In this document: positions 1 through 8,200 of the stretch, in pieces
How the letters are laid out: each line of letters starts with the position of its first letter
Position numbering within the stretch: position 1 is the first letter of the stretch
NCBI GenBank assembly: GCA_030045295.1
Contig: JASIGD010000128.1
Location: 1-11,823, forward strand
Reading direction: 5' to 3'
From: Streptosporangiaceae bacterium
Lineage (GTDB): Bacteria; Actinomycetota; Actinomycetes; Streptosporangiales; Streptosporangiaceae
Length of the DNA stretch: 11,823 nucleotides
Made by a program: the position numbers and the translations under genes
Notes under the pieces: generated by a model
The model's input: the letters and a program-made list of their open reading frames with translations, nothing else
What the model was told of the DNA's origin: nothing
Databases searched by the model: none

Positions 1-189
1 ACCCCAGCGCAAACTCGTGACCCGTCCGCCACCGGAGCCGCGGTTATGGCAGACTCTGGGCACTGGATCTTCGCGCAAGCTCGCGTTATTCGAGGAACCC
101 GTTATGGTTGCTGACCGCGTCATCCGCACCGACTGCTCGCGCAGCCCAGGAAGGCCTGCGCTCGCGGCCGGTCTGGGCTAACGCTCGCC
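1..189. other. Upstream region without a supportable gene
   Basis: I see no convincing gene here. One plus-strand frame is open from base 2 to a TAA at 179-181 and could in principle be the last 59 codons of a gene starting outside the window. Its codons end in A or T much more often than those of the real genes nearby, and the translation resembles nothing I recognise. The heptamer GTTATGG occurs twice (43-49 and 101-107) with no obvious meaning. The region probably includes the promoter of the gene starting at 190, where TAACGC (179-184) could be a weak -10 box. Confidence 0.4.
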
Positions 190-684
190 ATGCGCGTCTT
201 CGTGCCGTCGACCCTTCCGGCCCTGGCCGCGGCCCTGCGGGTCGGCCAGCTCGGGCCCGGCCCGCTGGCGGGGTTCGCGGTCACGCCCGCGTTGCGTGAG
301 GCGTACGCCAGCGGAGACGAGGAGGAACTGCAATACGCCGCGCTGACCGAGGCGGCGCGCGCCTCCCTGCGGATGCTCGCCGGTGACCCGGCCGCGCCGT
401 CCCGGCGGGTGGTGCTGGCCGCCGAAATCCAGCCCGAGCAGGTGAGCTGGGACGCGCGGGACGGCGAGCCGGCCCGGGTGGTGATCGGCGAGCCGATCCC
501 GGTCAAGCGCCTGGCCTCGGCTCACGTCGACGACTCCCAAGCCGGGGCCGACGTGCGCAGCGCCGCCGAAGCGCTGCCCGCCGCCGACGCCGGCGATGAG
601 GACGCCAGGTTCACCGTGGATGGCGCCGAAGGTCACGAGCTCGGCTGGTACGCCACCCAGGAGCTGCCCTACCTGGCTGAGTGA
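190..684 (+). CDS. Small conserved actinobacterial protein (DUF6912-like)
   Basis: This is a 164-residue acidic protein of unknown function, with no signal peptide or membrane segment. The N-terminus (MRVFVPSTLP), the segment PLAGFAVTPALREAY (about residues 25-39), the acidic stretch with AADAGDEDARF, and the C-terminal LGWYATQELPYL (151-162) match my memory of short actinobacterial proteins annotated DUF6912; no search was run. The ATG at 190 is preferred because it starts the conserved N-terminal motif directly. There is no Shine-Dalgarno upstream, and a weak TAACGC box ends five bases before the start, so translation may be leaderless. The stop lies 72 bases before pruA, which has its own ribosome binding site and possible promoter. 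A functional link to proline catabolism is not shown. Confidence 0.8.
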   Translation: MRVFVPSTLPALAAALRVGQLGPGPLAGFAVTPALREAYASGDEEELQYAALTEAARASLRMLAGDPAAPSRRVVLAAEIQPEQVSWDARDGEPARVVIGEPIPVKRLASAHVDDSQAGADVRSAAEALPAADAGDEDARFTVDGAEGHELGWYATQELPYLAE

Positions 685-701
685 GCTGAGCGATGGGACT
701 A

Positions 702-716
702 TGGAGGTATCCTCCA
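702..716. promoter_or_regulatory. Perfect inverted repeat over a putative pruA -10 box
   Basis: Six-base arms TGGAGG and CCTCCA flank a TAT centre. The right half overlaps TATCCT (708-713), a plausible -10 hexamer that would start transcription near 720, about 37 bases before the pruA ATG. No good -35 box is visible at the expected distance, which would fit a promoter needing an activator. The repeat could be an operator or a small RNA hairpin. The sequence does not identify a regulator. Confidence 0.35.
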
Positions 717-743
717 CGCCAGCCCCGAAAACCCCCGAAAGCC

Positions 744-748
744 AGGAG
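744..748 (+). promoter_or_regulatory. Ribosome binding site of pruA
   Basis: AGGAG lies eight bases before the ATG at 757. It fixes the pruA start and is one of the clearest Shine-Dalgarno sites in the window. Confidence 0.8.
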
Positions 749-756
749 CGATCGCG

Positions 757-2385
757 ATGGACGCCGTCTCCAGGACCCCCGTGCCGGCCAACGAGCCGGT
801 CCGGCAGTACCAGCCGGGCAGCCACGAGCGAGCCGCGCTGGAAGGCAAGATCAAGGAACTCACCGGGCAGCCGACCGAGCTCACCATGACCATCGGCGGC
901 ACGCAGCAGATGGCGGCGGGCGAGCTGATTGACGTGGTGCAGCCGCACAACCGCCATCACGTGCTCGGCCAGCTGGGCAACGCGAGCAGCGTGGACGTGG
1001 CCGCCGCGATCCACGCGGCCAAGCAGGCGGCACCGGGCTGGCGAGCGCTTGACTTCGACGACCGGGCCGCGATCTTCCTCAAGGCGGCGGACCTGCTGGC
1101 CGGGCCCTGGCGGGCCACGCTGAACGCCGCGACCATGCTCGGCCAGTCCAAGTCGCCGTACCAGGCGGAGATCGATGCGGCCTGCGAGCTGATCGACTTC
1201 TGGCGCTACAACGTGCACTTCGCCCGGCGGTTGCTCTCCGAGCAGCCGGAATCGGCGCCCGGCGCCTGGAACCGGATGGAGTACCGCCCGCTCGAGGGGT
1301 TCGTGCTGGCCATCACGCCGTTCAACTTCACCTCGATCGCGGGCAACCTGCCGACGGCCCCGGCGCTGCTCGGCAACGTCGTGGTCTGGAAGCCGTCGCC
1401 GACCCAGCAGCTCGCCGCGCACTACACCATGCGCGTGCTCGAGGCGGCCGGCCTGCCCCCCGGCGTGATCAACCTGGTGACCGGCGACGGGCAGGCGGTG
1501 TCGCAGGTCGCGCTCACCCACCCGGACCTGGCGGGCATCCACTTCACCGGTTCCACCGCGACCTTCCAGCACCTGTGGCGCACCGTCGGCGAGAACATCG
1601 CCAGGTACGACAACTACCCCCGGGTGGTGGGCGAGACGGGCGGCAAGGACTTCGTGATCGTCCACCCCAGTGCCGACCTGAGCAGCCTGGCCGCCATCTT
1701 GATCCGCGGCGCGTTCGAGTACCAGGGACAGAAGTGCTCCGCGGCGTCCCGCGCCTACCTGCCCGAGTCGGTCTGGAACCGTACCCGTGACGACTTCATC
1801 GCCCAGGTCGAGTCCTTGACCATGGGCGACGTGACGTCCGACCTGTCGCTGTTCATGGGGGCCGTCATCGACGCCAGGGCCTTCGCCAAGCACGCCGCGG
1901 CGATCGACCGGGCGCAGCACACGCCGTCCATCCGGATCCTGGCCGGCGGCCGGTACGACGACACCGACGGGTTCTTCGTGACGCCCACCGTGCTCGAGTG
2001 CTCCGACCCGGCCGACGAGGTGTTCACGACCGAGTATTTCGGCCCGATCCTCGCCGTGCGCGTCTACCCGGACACGGCCTACGCCGAGATGCTGGCCCAG
2101 GCGGCGGACGTGGCTCCGTACGCGCTGACCGGCTCGGTCCTGGCCACCGACCGCCATGCCATCGCAGCAGCCACCCAGGCGCTTCGTTATTCGGCGGGCA
2201 ACTTCTACATCAACGACAAGCCCACCGGGGCGGTGGTCGGCCAGCAGCCGTTCGGCGGTGCCCGCGCGAGCGGCACCGACGACAAGGCCGGCGCGGTCTT
2301 CAACCTGATCCGGTGGGTATCCGCCCGCGCGATCAAGGAACTGTTCGTGCCCCCGACCGACTACCGCTACCCGCACATGGGCTGA
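757..2385 (+). CDS. pruA: L-glutamate gamma-semialdehyde (P5C) dehydrogenase PruA
   Basis: This cytoplasmic enzyme oxidises L-glutamate gamma-semialdehyde, in equilibrium with 1-pyrroline-5-carboxylate, to glutamate using NAD; it is the second step of proline catabolism. The 542-residue protein has the full aldehyde dehydrogenase fold: ITPFNF (186-191, with Asn190), WKPSP (211-215), the nucleotide-binding FTGS (263-266), the general base Glu293 in GETGGKD, the catalytic Cys327 in GQKCS, and EYFGP (426-430). The length and the PFGGARASGTDDKAG segment near 498-512 fit monofunctional P5C dehydrogenases rather than PutA fusions. All key residues are present. The HAD gene follows after 19 bases, so the two are probably co-transcribed. 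No proline dehydrogenase gene, often found beside pruA in actinobacteria, is visible. Its product glutamate is the substrate of the dehydrogenase encoded at 5265-10139. Confidence 0.96.
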   Translation: MDAVSRTPVPANEPVRQYQPGSHERAALEGKIKELTGQPTELTMTIGGTQQMAAGELIDVVQPHNRHHVLGQLGNASSVDVAAAIHAAKQAAPGWRALDFDDRAAIFLKAADLLAGPWRATLNAATMLGQSKSPYQAEIDAACELIDFWRYNVHFARRLLSEQPESAPGAWNRMEYRPLEGFVLAITPFNFTSIAGNLPTAPALLGNVVVWKPSPTQQLAAHYTMRVLEAAGLPPGVINLVTGDGQAVSQVALTHPDLAGIHFTGSTATFQHLWRTVGENIARYDNYPRVVGETGGKDFVIVHPSADLSSLAAILIRGAFEYQGQKCSAASRAYLPESVWNRTRDDFIAQVESLTMGDVTSDLSLFMGAVIDARAFAKHAAAIDRAQHTPSIRILAGGRYDDTDGFFVTPTVLECSDPADEVFTTEYFGPILAVRVYPDTAYAEMLAQAADVAPYALTGSVLATDRHAIAAATQALRYSAGNFYINDKPTGAVVGQQPFGGARASGTDDKAGAVFNLIRWVSARAIKELFVPPTDYRYPHMG

Positions 2386-2394
2386 CCCCGTACC

Positions 2395-2400
2395 GGAGGA
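2395..2400 (+). promoter_or_regulatory. Shine-Dalgarno pointing to an ATT start codon
   Basis: GGAGGA lies four bases before ATT at 2405. No ATG, GTG or TTG occurs in the same frame between the pruA stop and the HAD motif I, so this site decides the start of the HAD gene. Confidence 0.6.
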
Positions 2401-2404
2401 CGCG

Positions 2405-3109
2405 ATTCACCGGCTGGTTCTGTGGAATGTCGACCTGACCCTGGTCGATGTCGGACGGGTGATGCGGGCGGCCTACGCCGAGGCGTTCGGCACGGTGGCC
2501 GGACGCCCGCTGGTCCAGCTGCCGCAGATGGCGGGCCAGTCGGAATCGGAGATCTTCTTCGACGCGCTCGCGCTGAACGGCGTCGACGTGCGCGCCGCCG
2601 GCGCGGACCTGCTCGAGCCCTTCAGCGCCGAACTAGCCACGGTCCTGCAGACCCGCCGCGATGACCTCCTGACCCAGGGCCAGTTGCTGCCCGGCGCGGC
2701 CGAGGCGATGGCCGCGGTGGCCAAGCTCGACGGCGCGGTGCAGACCGTCCTGACCGGCAACGGCAAGCCGAACGCCGTGCTGAAGCTGCGCGCGTTCGGC
2801 CTCGATGCCTACGTCGATTTCGACATCGGCGGTTACGGCACCGACGCCTATCCCAAGGGCACCTTGCTCGCGGTGGCCCGGCAGCGCGCCGCGGAAAAGT
2901 ACGGCGTGACGTTCGGCGAGCAGACCACGGTGTACATCGCGGACTCGCCGCGCGACGTCGACGCGGCCAGGATCGGCGGCGCCCGGTCGCTCGCGGTGGC
3001 CAGCGGCCGGGCCAGCGCGGCGGAGCTACGCGAGGCGGGCGCCGACGCGGTGCTGCCGGATCTCACCGACACCACTCAGGTCATCAGCCTCATCACCGCA
3101 GGCGCCTGA
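2405..3109 (+). CDS. HAD-superfamily hydrolase-like protein, atypical start and motif I
   Basis: A 234-residue protein of the haloacid dehalogenase superfamily, nearest in style to phosphoglycolate-phosphatase-like members. Starting at ATT 2405, motif I is near the N-terminus: WNVDLTL, with Asn8, Asp10 and Thr12. Motif II is Thr117 in VLTGN, Lys151 in YPKG is a motif III candidate, and motif IV is ADSPRDVDAA with Asp180 and Asp184. The first Asp of DxDxT, normally the phosphoryl-accepting nucleophile, is Asn here, while the acid/base Asp and the Mg-binding motif remain. The protein may therefore be inactive, bind phosphate as a sensor, or use altered chemistry. The first ordinary start, GTG at 2459, would remove motif I, so ATT with its strong Shine-Dalgarno is preferred. 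Position 19 bases after pruA suggests one operon. The substrate is unknown. Confidence 0.85.
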   Translation: MHRLVLWNVDLTLVDVGRVMRAAYAEAFGTVAGRPLVQLPQMAGQSESEIFFDALALNGVDVRAAGADLLEPFSAELATVLQTRRDDLLTQGQLLPGAAEAMAAVAKLDGAVQTVLTGNGKPNAVLKLRAFGLDAYVDFDIGGYGTDAYPKGTLLAVARQRAAEKYGVTFGEQTTVYIADSPRDVDAARIGGARSLAVASGRASAAELREAGADAVLPDLTDTTQVISLITAGA

Positions 3110-3135
3110 ACGATCAAGCCGCCCCGAAGACCCCA

Positions 3136-3155
3136 GATGATGACTTATCGTGATC
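3136..3155. promoter_or_regulatory. Imperfect dyad, possible operator
   Basis: GAT-ATGA and TC-T-ATC half-sites form an imperfect 20-base inverted repeat, with seven paired positions if one G-T is counted. It lies in a locally AT-richer patch between the HAD gene and the synthetase. TATCGT (3146-3151) inside it could be a -10 box. The dyad is weak and may be chance. Confidence 0.2.
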
Positions 3156-3171
3156 TGTGCGAAGACAGTAC

Positions 3172-3195
3172 GCAAGACGCCCGGCGGGGCGTTGC
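3172..3195 (+). terminator. Hairpin between HAD and synthetase genes
   Basis: ACGCCC (3177-3182) and GGGCGT (3187-3192) form a six-base-pair stem with a GGCG loop. It can extend by GCA/TGC (3172-3174 with 3193-3195) across a two-base bulge. No T-run follows. It could end transcription of the pruA-HAD unit or be a leader structure. It overlaps the proposed -35 box at 3192, so both roles cannot act fully at once. Confidence 0.3.
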
Positions 3196-3221
3196 CAGGC
3201 GGACCAGGATGGCACGATGCT
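3192..3221 (+). promoter_or_regulatory. Putative leaderless promoter of the synthetase gene
   Basis: TTGCCA (3192-3197), close to the TTGACA consensus, is separated by 18 bases from GATGCT (3216-3221), a weak -10 box. Six bases further is the ATG at 3228, where a transcript could begin without a leader. GAGG directly touches the ATG and is too close to act as a Shine-Dalgarno, which supports a leaderless start. Confidence 0.35.
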
Positions 3222-3227
3222 GTGAGG

Positions 3228-5264
3228 ATGGACATCGACCTGGCCAGCCGCGGTTACGGCGCGGTGCTCTGGGAGCCGGATGACCAGACGATCCGCGAGG
3301 CCCGGATCACCCAGTTCATGCGCTGGCTCGCCGCCCGCGGACACCACTTCGCCGGCTACGACGACCTGTGGCAGTGGTCCGTGCGGCATCCGGAGCGGTT
3401 CTGGGCGGCGCTCTGGGATTACTTCGAGGTGCTCGGCGAGCGCGGCGAAGGAGCGGTGCTGGCCGGCGACGTGATGCCAGACGTGCGGTGGTTCGAGGGT
3501 GCCACGCTCAATTACGCCCGTAACGCGCTGAGGACCGCGTGGACCGATCCCGACCGCACGGCCATCATCTTTGATTCCGAACGGGCCAGGGCTGGACGCC
3601 TGAGTTATCAAGAACTCGCCCAGCAGGTCGCGCGGGTGGCGCGAGGCCTGCGCTCGCTCGGCGTCGGCCGAGGGGACCGGGTGGCGGCGCTGCTGCCCAA
3701 CGTCCCCGAGGCGGTCATCGGCCTGCTCGCCGCCGCGAGCCTGGGCGCGATCTGGTCGTCGTGCTCACCGGATTTCGGCGCGCGCAGCGTGATCGACAGG
3801 TTCGCCCAGATCGAGCCGAAGGTCCTCATCGCCTGTGACGGCTATTCGTACGGGGGCAAGGAGTTCTCCCGCGCCGGCCTGGTCGACGACGTGGCGTCGG
3901 CGCTGCCCGGTCTTTCCGCCGTCGTGCTGGTCAGCCTGCTCGGCGCGGCCGTGCCCGCCTCCCTGCCGCGCGTCGCCCGCTGGGACGACCTGGGTGCCGG
4001 GGCGGATCCGCGCGAACCGGAGTTCGAGGAGGTGCCGTTCGCGCACCCGCTCTGGGTGGTCTACTCGTCGGGCACCACCGGGTTGCCCAAGCCGATCATG
4101 CACGGGCACGGCGGTATCGTGCTCGAGCACCTCAAGGCGCTCGGCTTCCACCAGGACCTGAGGCCCGGTGACGTGTTCAGCTGGTACACCACCACCGGCT
4201 GGATGATGTGGAACTACCTGGCCGGAGGGCTGCTCGCCGGCGTGACGATCGTGCTGTACGACGGAAGCGCGACCTACCCGGCCGCCGACCGGCTGTGGCG
4301 GCTGGCCGCCGAGCATGGCCTTACGTACCTGGGGGTGGGCGCGCCCTACCTGGTCGCCTGCATGAAGGCGGGGCTGCAGCCCGGCGAAAGCCATGACCTG
4401 TCCGCGCTGCGCGCCGTCGGTTCCACCGGGTCACCGCTGCCCCCCGAGGCCTTCGGCTGGGTGTACGAGCAGGTCGGGCAGGACCTGCTGCTCGGCTCCT
4501 TCTCCGGCGGCACCGACCTGTGCACGGGCTTCGTCGGTCCCTGCCCCTTGCTGCCGGTGCGCGCGGGCATCATTTCCGGGCGCTGCCTGGCGGCGGCGGT
4601 CGAGGCGTACGACGACGACGGCAAGCCGGTCGTGGGCGAGGTGGGCGAACTTGTCATCACCCAGCCGATGCCGTCGATGCCCGTCGGTTTCTGGAATGAT
4701 CCGGGCGGAGCCAGGTACCGCGAGAGTTACTTCGAGACCTACCCCGGAGTGTGGCGCCACGGTGACTGGATCGAACTGCTGCCCGACGGCGGGTGCGTCA
4801 TCTTCGGGCGCTCGGACGCCACCCTCAACCGCGGTGGCGTGCGGATGGGAACCAGCGAGTTCTACCGCGTGGTCGAGGGCTTTCCCGAGATCGCCGACAG
4901 CCTGGTCGTGGACACCGGCCAGCTCGGCGCCGAGGGCCGGCTGATCGTGTACGTCGTACCCGCCGCAGGATGTGTACTCGACGATGACCTGGCGGGCCGG
5001 CTCCGCGCCGCGCTGCGCAGCCAGTTGTCACCCCGGCACGTGCCCGACGAGATTCACCAGGTTCCGGGCATCCCGCGTACCCTGTCCGGGAAGAAGTTGG
5101 AGGTACCGGTGCGCAAGATCCTGCTCGGCGCCGACCCGGAGCGCGCCGCGGATCCCAGCGCTCTGGCCAACCCCGAGGTCCTCCGCTACTTCGGGACCGA
5201 CCCTCCCCGGTTAACCGTGCCACAGCCAGACCAGCACAGCACAAACCACAAAGGAGTGGACGCG
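3228..5264 (+). CDS. Acetoacetyl-CoA synthetase (no stop codon before the next gene)
   Basis: An acyl-adenylate-forming enzyme that activates acetoacetate to acetoacetyl-CoA with ATP and CoA in the cytoplasm, feeding ketone-body, leucine or PHB-derived carbon into acetyl-CoA. From ATG 3228 the motifs are the N-terminal family signature (LW at 14-15, RWFEGATLNYA near 86-96), the phosphate-binding YSSGTTGLPKP (279-289), YTTTGWMMW (320-328), the hinge region RSDATLNRGG beginning at residue 528, and the C-terminal SGKK with catalytic Lys622. YTTTGWMMW and the N-terminus favour acetoacetyl-CoA over acetyl-CoA synthetase. All key residues are intact. The recognisable protein ends near ANPEVLRYF, but the frame has no stop and runs on into the dehydrogenase. 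Dropping one C from 5205-5208 would end it at the TAA 5212-5214, giving 661 residues, a normal family length. A GTG at 3222 is an alternative start. Confidence 0.93.
5209..5264 (+). other. Linker with intergenic character between the two enzymes
   Basis: This stretch is in frame but looks like a former spacer. It uses TTA, CCA, ACA, AAA and GGA codons, which are scarce in the flanking enzymes, and its TTA (5211-5213) is the only in-frame Leu TTA I noticed in the whole frame. A TAA lies one frame over at 5212-5214. The 3' end is the Shine-Dalgarno region of the dehydrogenase. No hairpin stands out. Confidence 0.6.
5251..5256 (+). promoter_or_regulatory. Internal ribosome binding site of the glutamate dehydrogenase
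   Basis: AAGGAG lies eight bases before the ATG at 5265, near-ideal spacing. It would let the dehydrogenase be made on its own whether or not the upstream frame is terminated. Confidence 0.8.
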
Positions 5265-8200
5265 ATGCCGGAAACCGCGGCGGACAAGGCCAGGGAGGCC
5301 CTGCTGGCCAAGGCGGAGCAGGCGTGGCAGGACGATCCCGCGCTGGATTCCGCGCTCGGCAGCCAAAGCGACAGCGTCCTGTGCTACCTGCGCGCTTACT
5401 ACCAGCGCGTCGCCACCGAGGACCTGGCCCTGCCCTCGCGCCTGGCGGCGGTCGCCGAAGCCCACGCCAGGCTCGGCCAGAGCAGACCGCAGGGGCGGGC
5501 CGTGGTCCAGGTCCGTGACCCGGATCACGCGCACCTGGAACCGGTCACCGCGTCCAGCCTGGTCGTGGACATCGTCACCGACGACATGCCCTACCTGGTC
5601 GACTCGGTCACCACCGAACTGAACCGGCACGACGCGGAGATCCAGATCCTGGTGCACCCGCTGCTGCGCGTGCGCCGGGACGTGACCGGCGCGCTGCGGG
5701 AAGTTGTCGGCGTGTGCGGTGACGACGCGCCCTCCGCCGCGCCGGACGAGCTGACCGAATCCTGGATCCACGTGGAGCTCGGGGCGTCCAAAGACCGGGT
5801 CAGCGCCGATCAGCTCGCGGCCGAACTGCGCCACGTCCTGTTCGACGTGCGCGTTGCCGTCGAGGATCAGCAGCGGATGGCCTCGGTGGCCCGCCGCCTG
5901 GCCGATGATCTCGGCGGGGCGCCCGGCAGCGACGAGGCCGAGTACGGCGACCTGCTGCGCTGGCTGGCCAGCGACAATTTCCTGTTCCTCGGTTACCGCG
6001 AGTACGACCTGGTCCAGGTGGACGCCGGCGTCGGCCTGCGCGCCGTACCCGGGACCGGGCTCGGTATCCTCCGCCACCACAGGAAGGGCCGGGATTCGCA
6101 GAGCAAACTGTCGTCCCGGGTCGCCGCCCGGGCGCAAGACCCGCGCGAGCGGCTGGTGCTGGCCAAGGCGAACTCCAGGTCGACGGTCTACCGCGCGAAC
6201 TACCTGGACTACGTCTCGGTCAAGAAGCGCGACCCGGCGGGGCAGGTCACCGGAGAGTTCAGGTTCCTCGGCCTGTACACGCACTCGGCGCACACCGCGC
6301 CGATCGCCGACATACCGGTGATCAGGGGCAAGCTCGCCCAGGTCCTGGCCGCCGCCGGGCTGGCGCGGGACAGTCACGACGGGAAGGACCTGGTCGAAAT
6401 ACTCGAGGACTACCCGCGCGAGGAGCTGTTCGAGATCTCGGCCGAAGAGCTCACCCCGATCGCGCTGGGCGTGCTGCGGCTGAGCGAGCGCAAGCAGACC
6501 AGGCTGTTCCTGCGCCGGGACCGGTACGGCCGGTACATGTCCTGCCTGGTGTACCTGCCCAGGGACCGGTACACCACCAAGGTCAGGCAGCGCGCGCAGG
6601 ACATTCTGTCCGAAGCGCTGCACGGGGTGTCGCTGGACTACAGCGCCGTGGTCGGCGACTCGGCCCTGGCCCGGCTGCACGTGGTGATCCGGGCCGCGCG
6701 GGGCCAGCCGGTGCCGCAGGTGGACGCGGTCGCCCTCGAGCGCAGGCTGTCCGCGGCGGTCCGGTCCTGGGATGAAGACCTCACCGCCGAGGCCACCCGG
6801 GCGCTCGGCGAGGAGCGGGCCGACCAGCTCCTCGACATGTTCGCGGGTACCATCCCCGAGACCTACAAGGCGGACGTCACCGCCAAAGACGCGGTCGGCG
6901 ATCTGGTCACGGTGCTGGAGCTGCGCGAGGCCGCGGCGAAGTTCGCCGTCCGGCTGGTGGACAGCCAGGACCGGTGGACACTGCTGGTATACCGGCTGGG
7001 CACGCCGATAACCCTGTCCGACGTGTTGCCGCAGCTGCAGCACATGGGGCTCGAGGTCGTCGATGAGCATCCCTACGAGTTCACCGGCGCGGAAGACACC
7101 GGCTCGTTCTGGATATACGAATTTGGCCTCCGCCCGCCGGTGACGACGCCGGCCGACAGCGTCCGCCGGATCTTCGAGGAGGCGCTGGCCGCGCTGTGGC
7201 ACGGCCAGACCGAGGACGACGGGTTCAACGCGCTGGTGCTGACCGCCGGGCTGAGCTGGCGCGAGGTGACACTGCTGCGCGCCTGCGCGAAGTACCTGCG
7301 GCAGGCCGGGATGCGGTTCAGCCAGGACTACGTGCAGCGCGTGCTGCGGTCCAACGCGGCCATCACCCGGCTCCTGGTGCGGCTGTTCGAGTCCAGGTTC
7401 GACCCGGCCCGCCAGGTCGGCGCGGCCGAGCGTTGCGAGGCGATCGCCGAGGAGATCCGCGGCCAGCTCGACGAGGTGGTGAGCCTGGATCACGACCGGA
7501 TCTTGCGGCAGTACCTGGCGCTGGTCGACGCGACCCTGCGCACCAACTACTACCGGCAGCACAGCCCGGGCGGGGTCGACGGGCCGCCCTACCTGGTGCT
7601 CAAGCTCGACCCCAGGGCGGTGCCCGGGCTGACCGAGCCGCGGCCGAAGTTCGAGATCTACGTCTACTCGCCCCGGCTGGAGGCGGTGCACCTGCGGTTC
7701 GGCCGGGTGGCGCGCGGCGGGCTGCGCTGGTCGGACCGGCTGGAGGACTTCCGCACCGAGGTCCTGGGCCTGGTCAAGGCGCAGGAAGTGAAGAACGCGG
7801 TTATCGTCCCCTCGGGCGCCAAGGGCGGCTTCGTGTGCAAGCGGCTGCCCGACCCGTCCGACCGCGACGCGTACCAGGCCGAGGTGCTGGCCTGCTACCA
7901 GACGTTCATCGCCGCGATGCTCGACGTGACCGACAACATCGAGGCCGACCAGGTGGTGCCGCCGCCGGAGGTGGTCCGGCGGGACGGTACCGACCCGTAC
8001 CTGGTGGTGGCGGCGGACAAGGGCACCGCGACGTTCTCCGACACCGCCAACGAGGTGGCCGCCCGCTACGACTTCTGGCTGGGCGACGCGTTCGCCTCCG
8101 GCGGATCCGAAGGCTTTGACCACAAGAAGATGGGCATCACCGCCCGGGGCGCCTGGGAGTCGGTGAAGTGCCACTTCGCGGCGCTAGGGATGAACCCGGC

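Noticed and set aside
2..181. Open plus-strand frame entering from the left edge, possibly the tail of an upstream gene
   Set aside because: Third codon positions are less G/C-biased than in the real genes, the translation is unrecognised, and its stop is immediately next to the start of the gene at 190; too weak to annotate.
1..189. Possible tRNA or repeat element in the left-edge region
   Set aside because: I could not fold a cloverleaf or find a proper T-arm, and the only repeat is a seven-base word seen twice.
178..2376. A 732-codon open frame on the minus strand opposite the small protein and pruA
   Set aside because: It is a shadow of high-GC codon bias. The plus strand here encodes PruA with all catalytic motifs, and the minus translation is low-complexity Gly/Arg/Val/His text with no family resemblance.
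2459..3109. HAD gene beginning at GTG 2459
   Set aside because: It would delete motif I (2423-2440) and has no Shine-Dalgarno, whereas GGAGGA before ATT 2405 restores the full domain.
3150..3227. Synthetase start at GTG 3150
   Set aside because: The extra 26 residues do not resemble the family N-terminus, have no Shine-Dalgarno and overlap likely promoter elements; ATG 3228 gives the normal start.
5211..8174. A 987-codon open frame on the minus strand opposite the glutamate dehydrogenase
   Set aside because: Same codon-bias shadow; the plus-strand protein is unmistakable and the antisense product has no recognisable domain.
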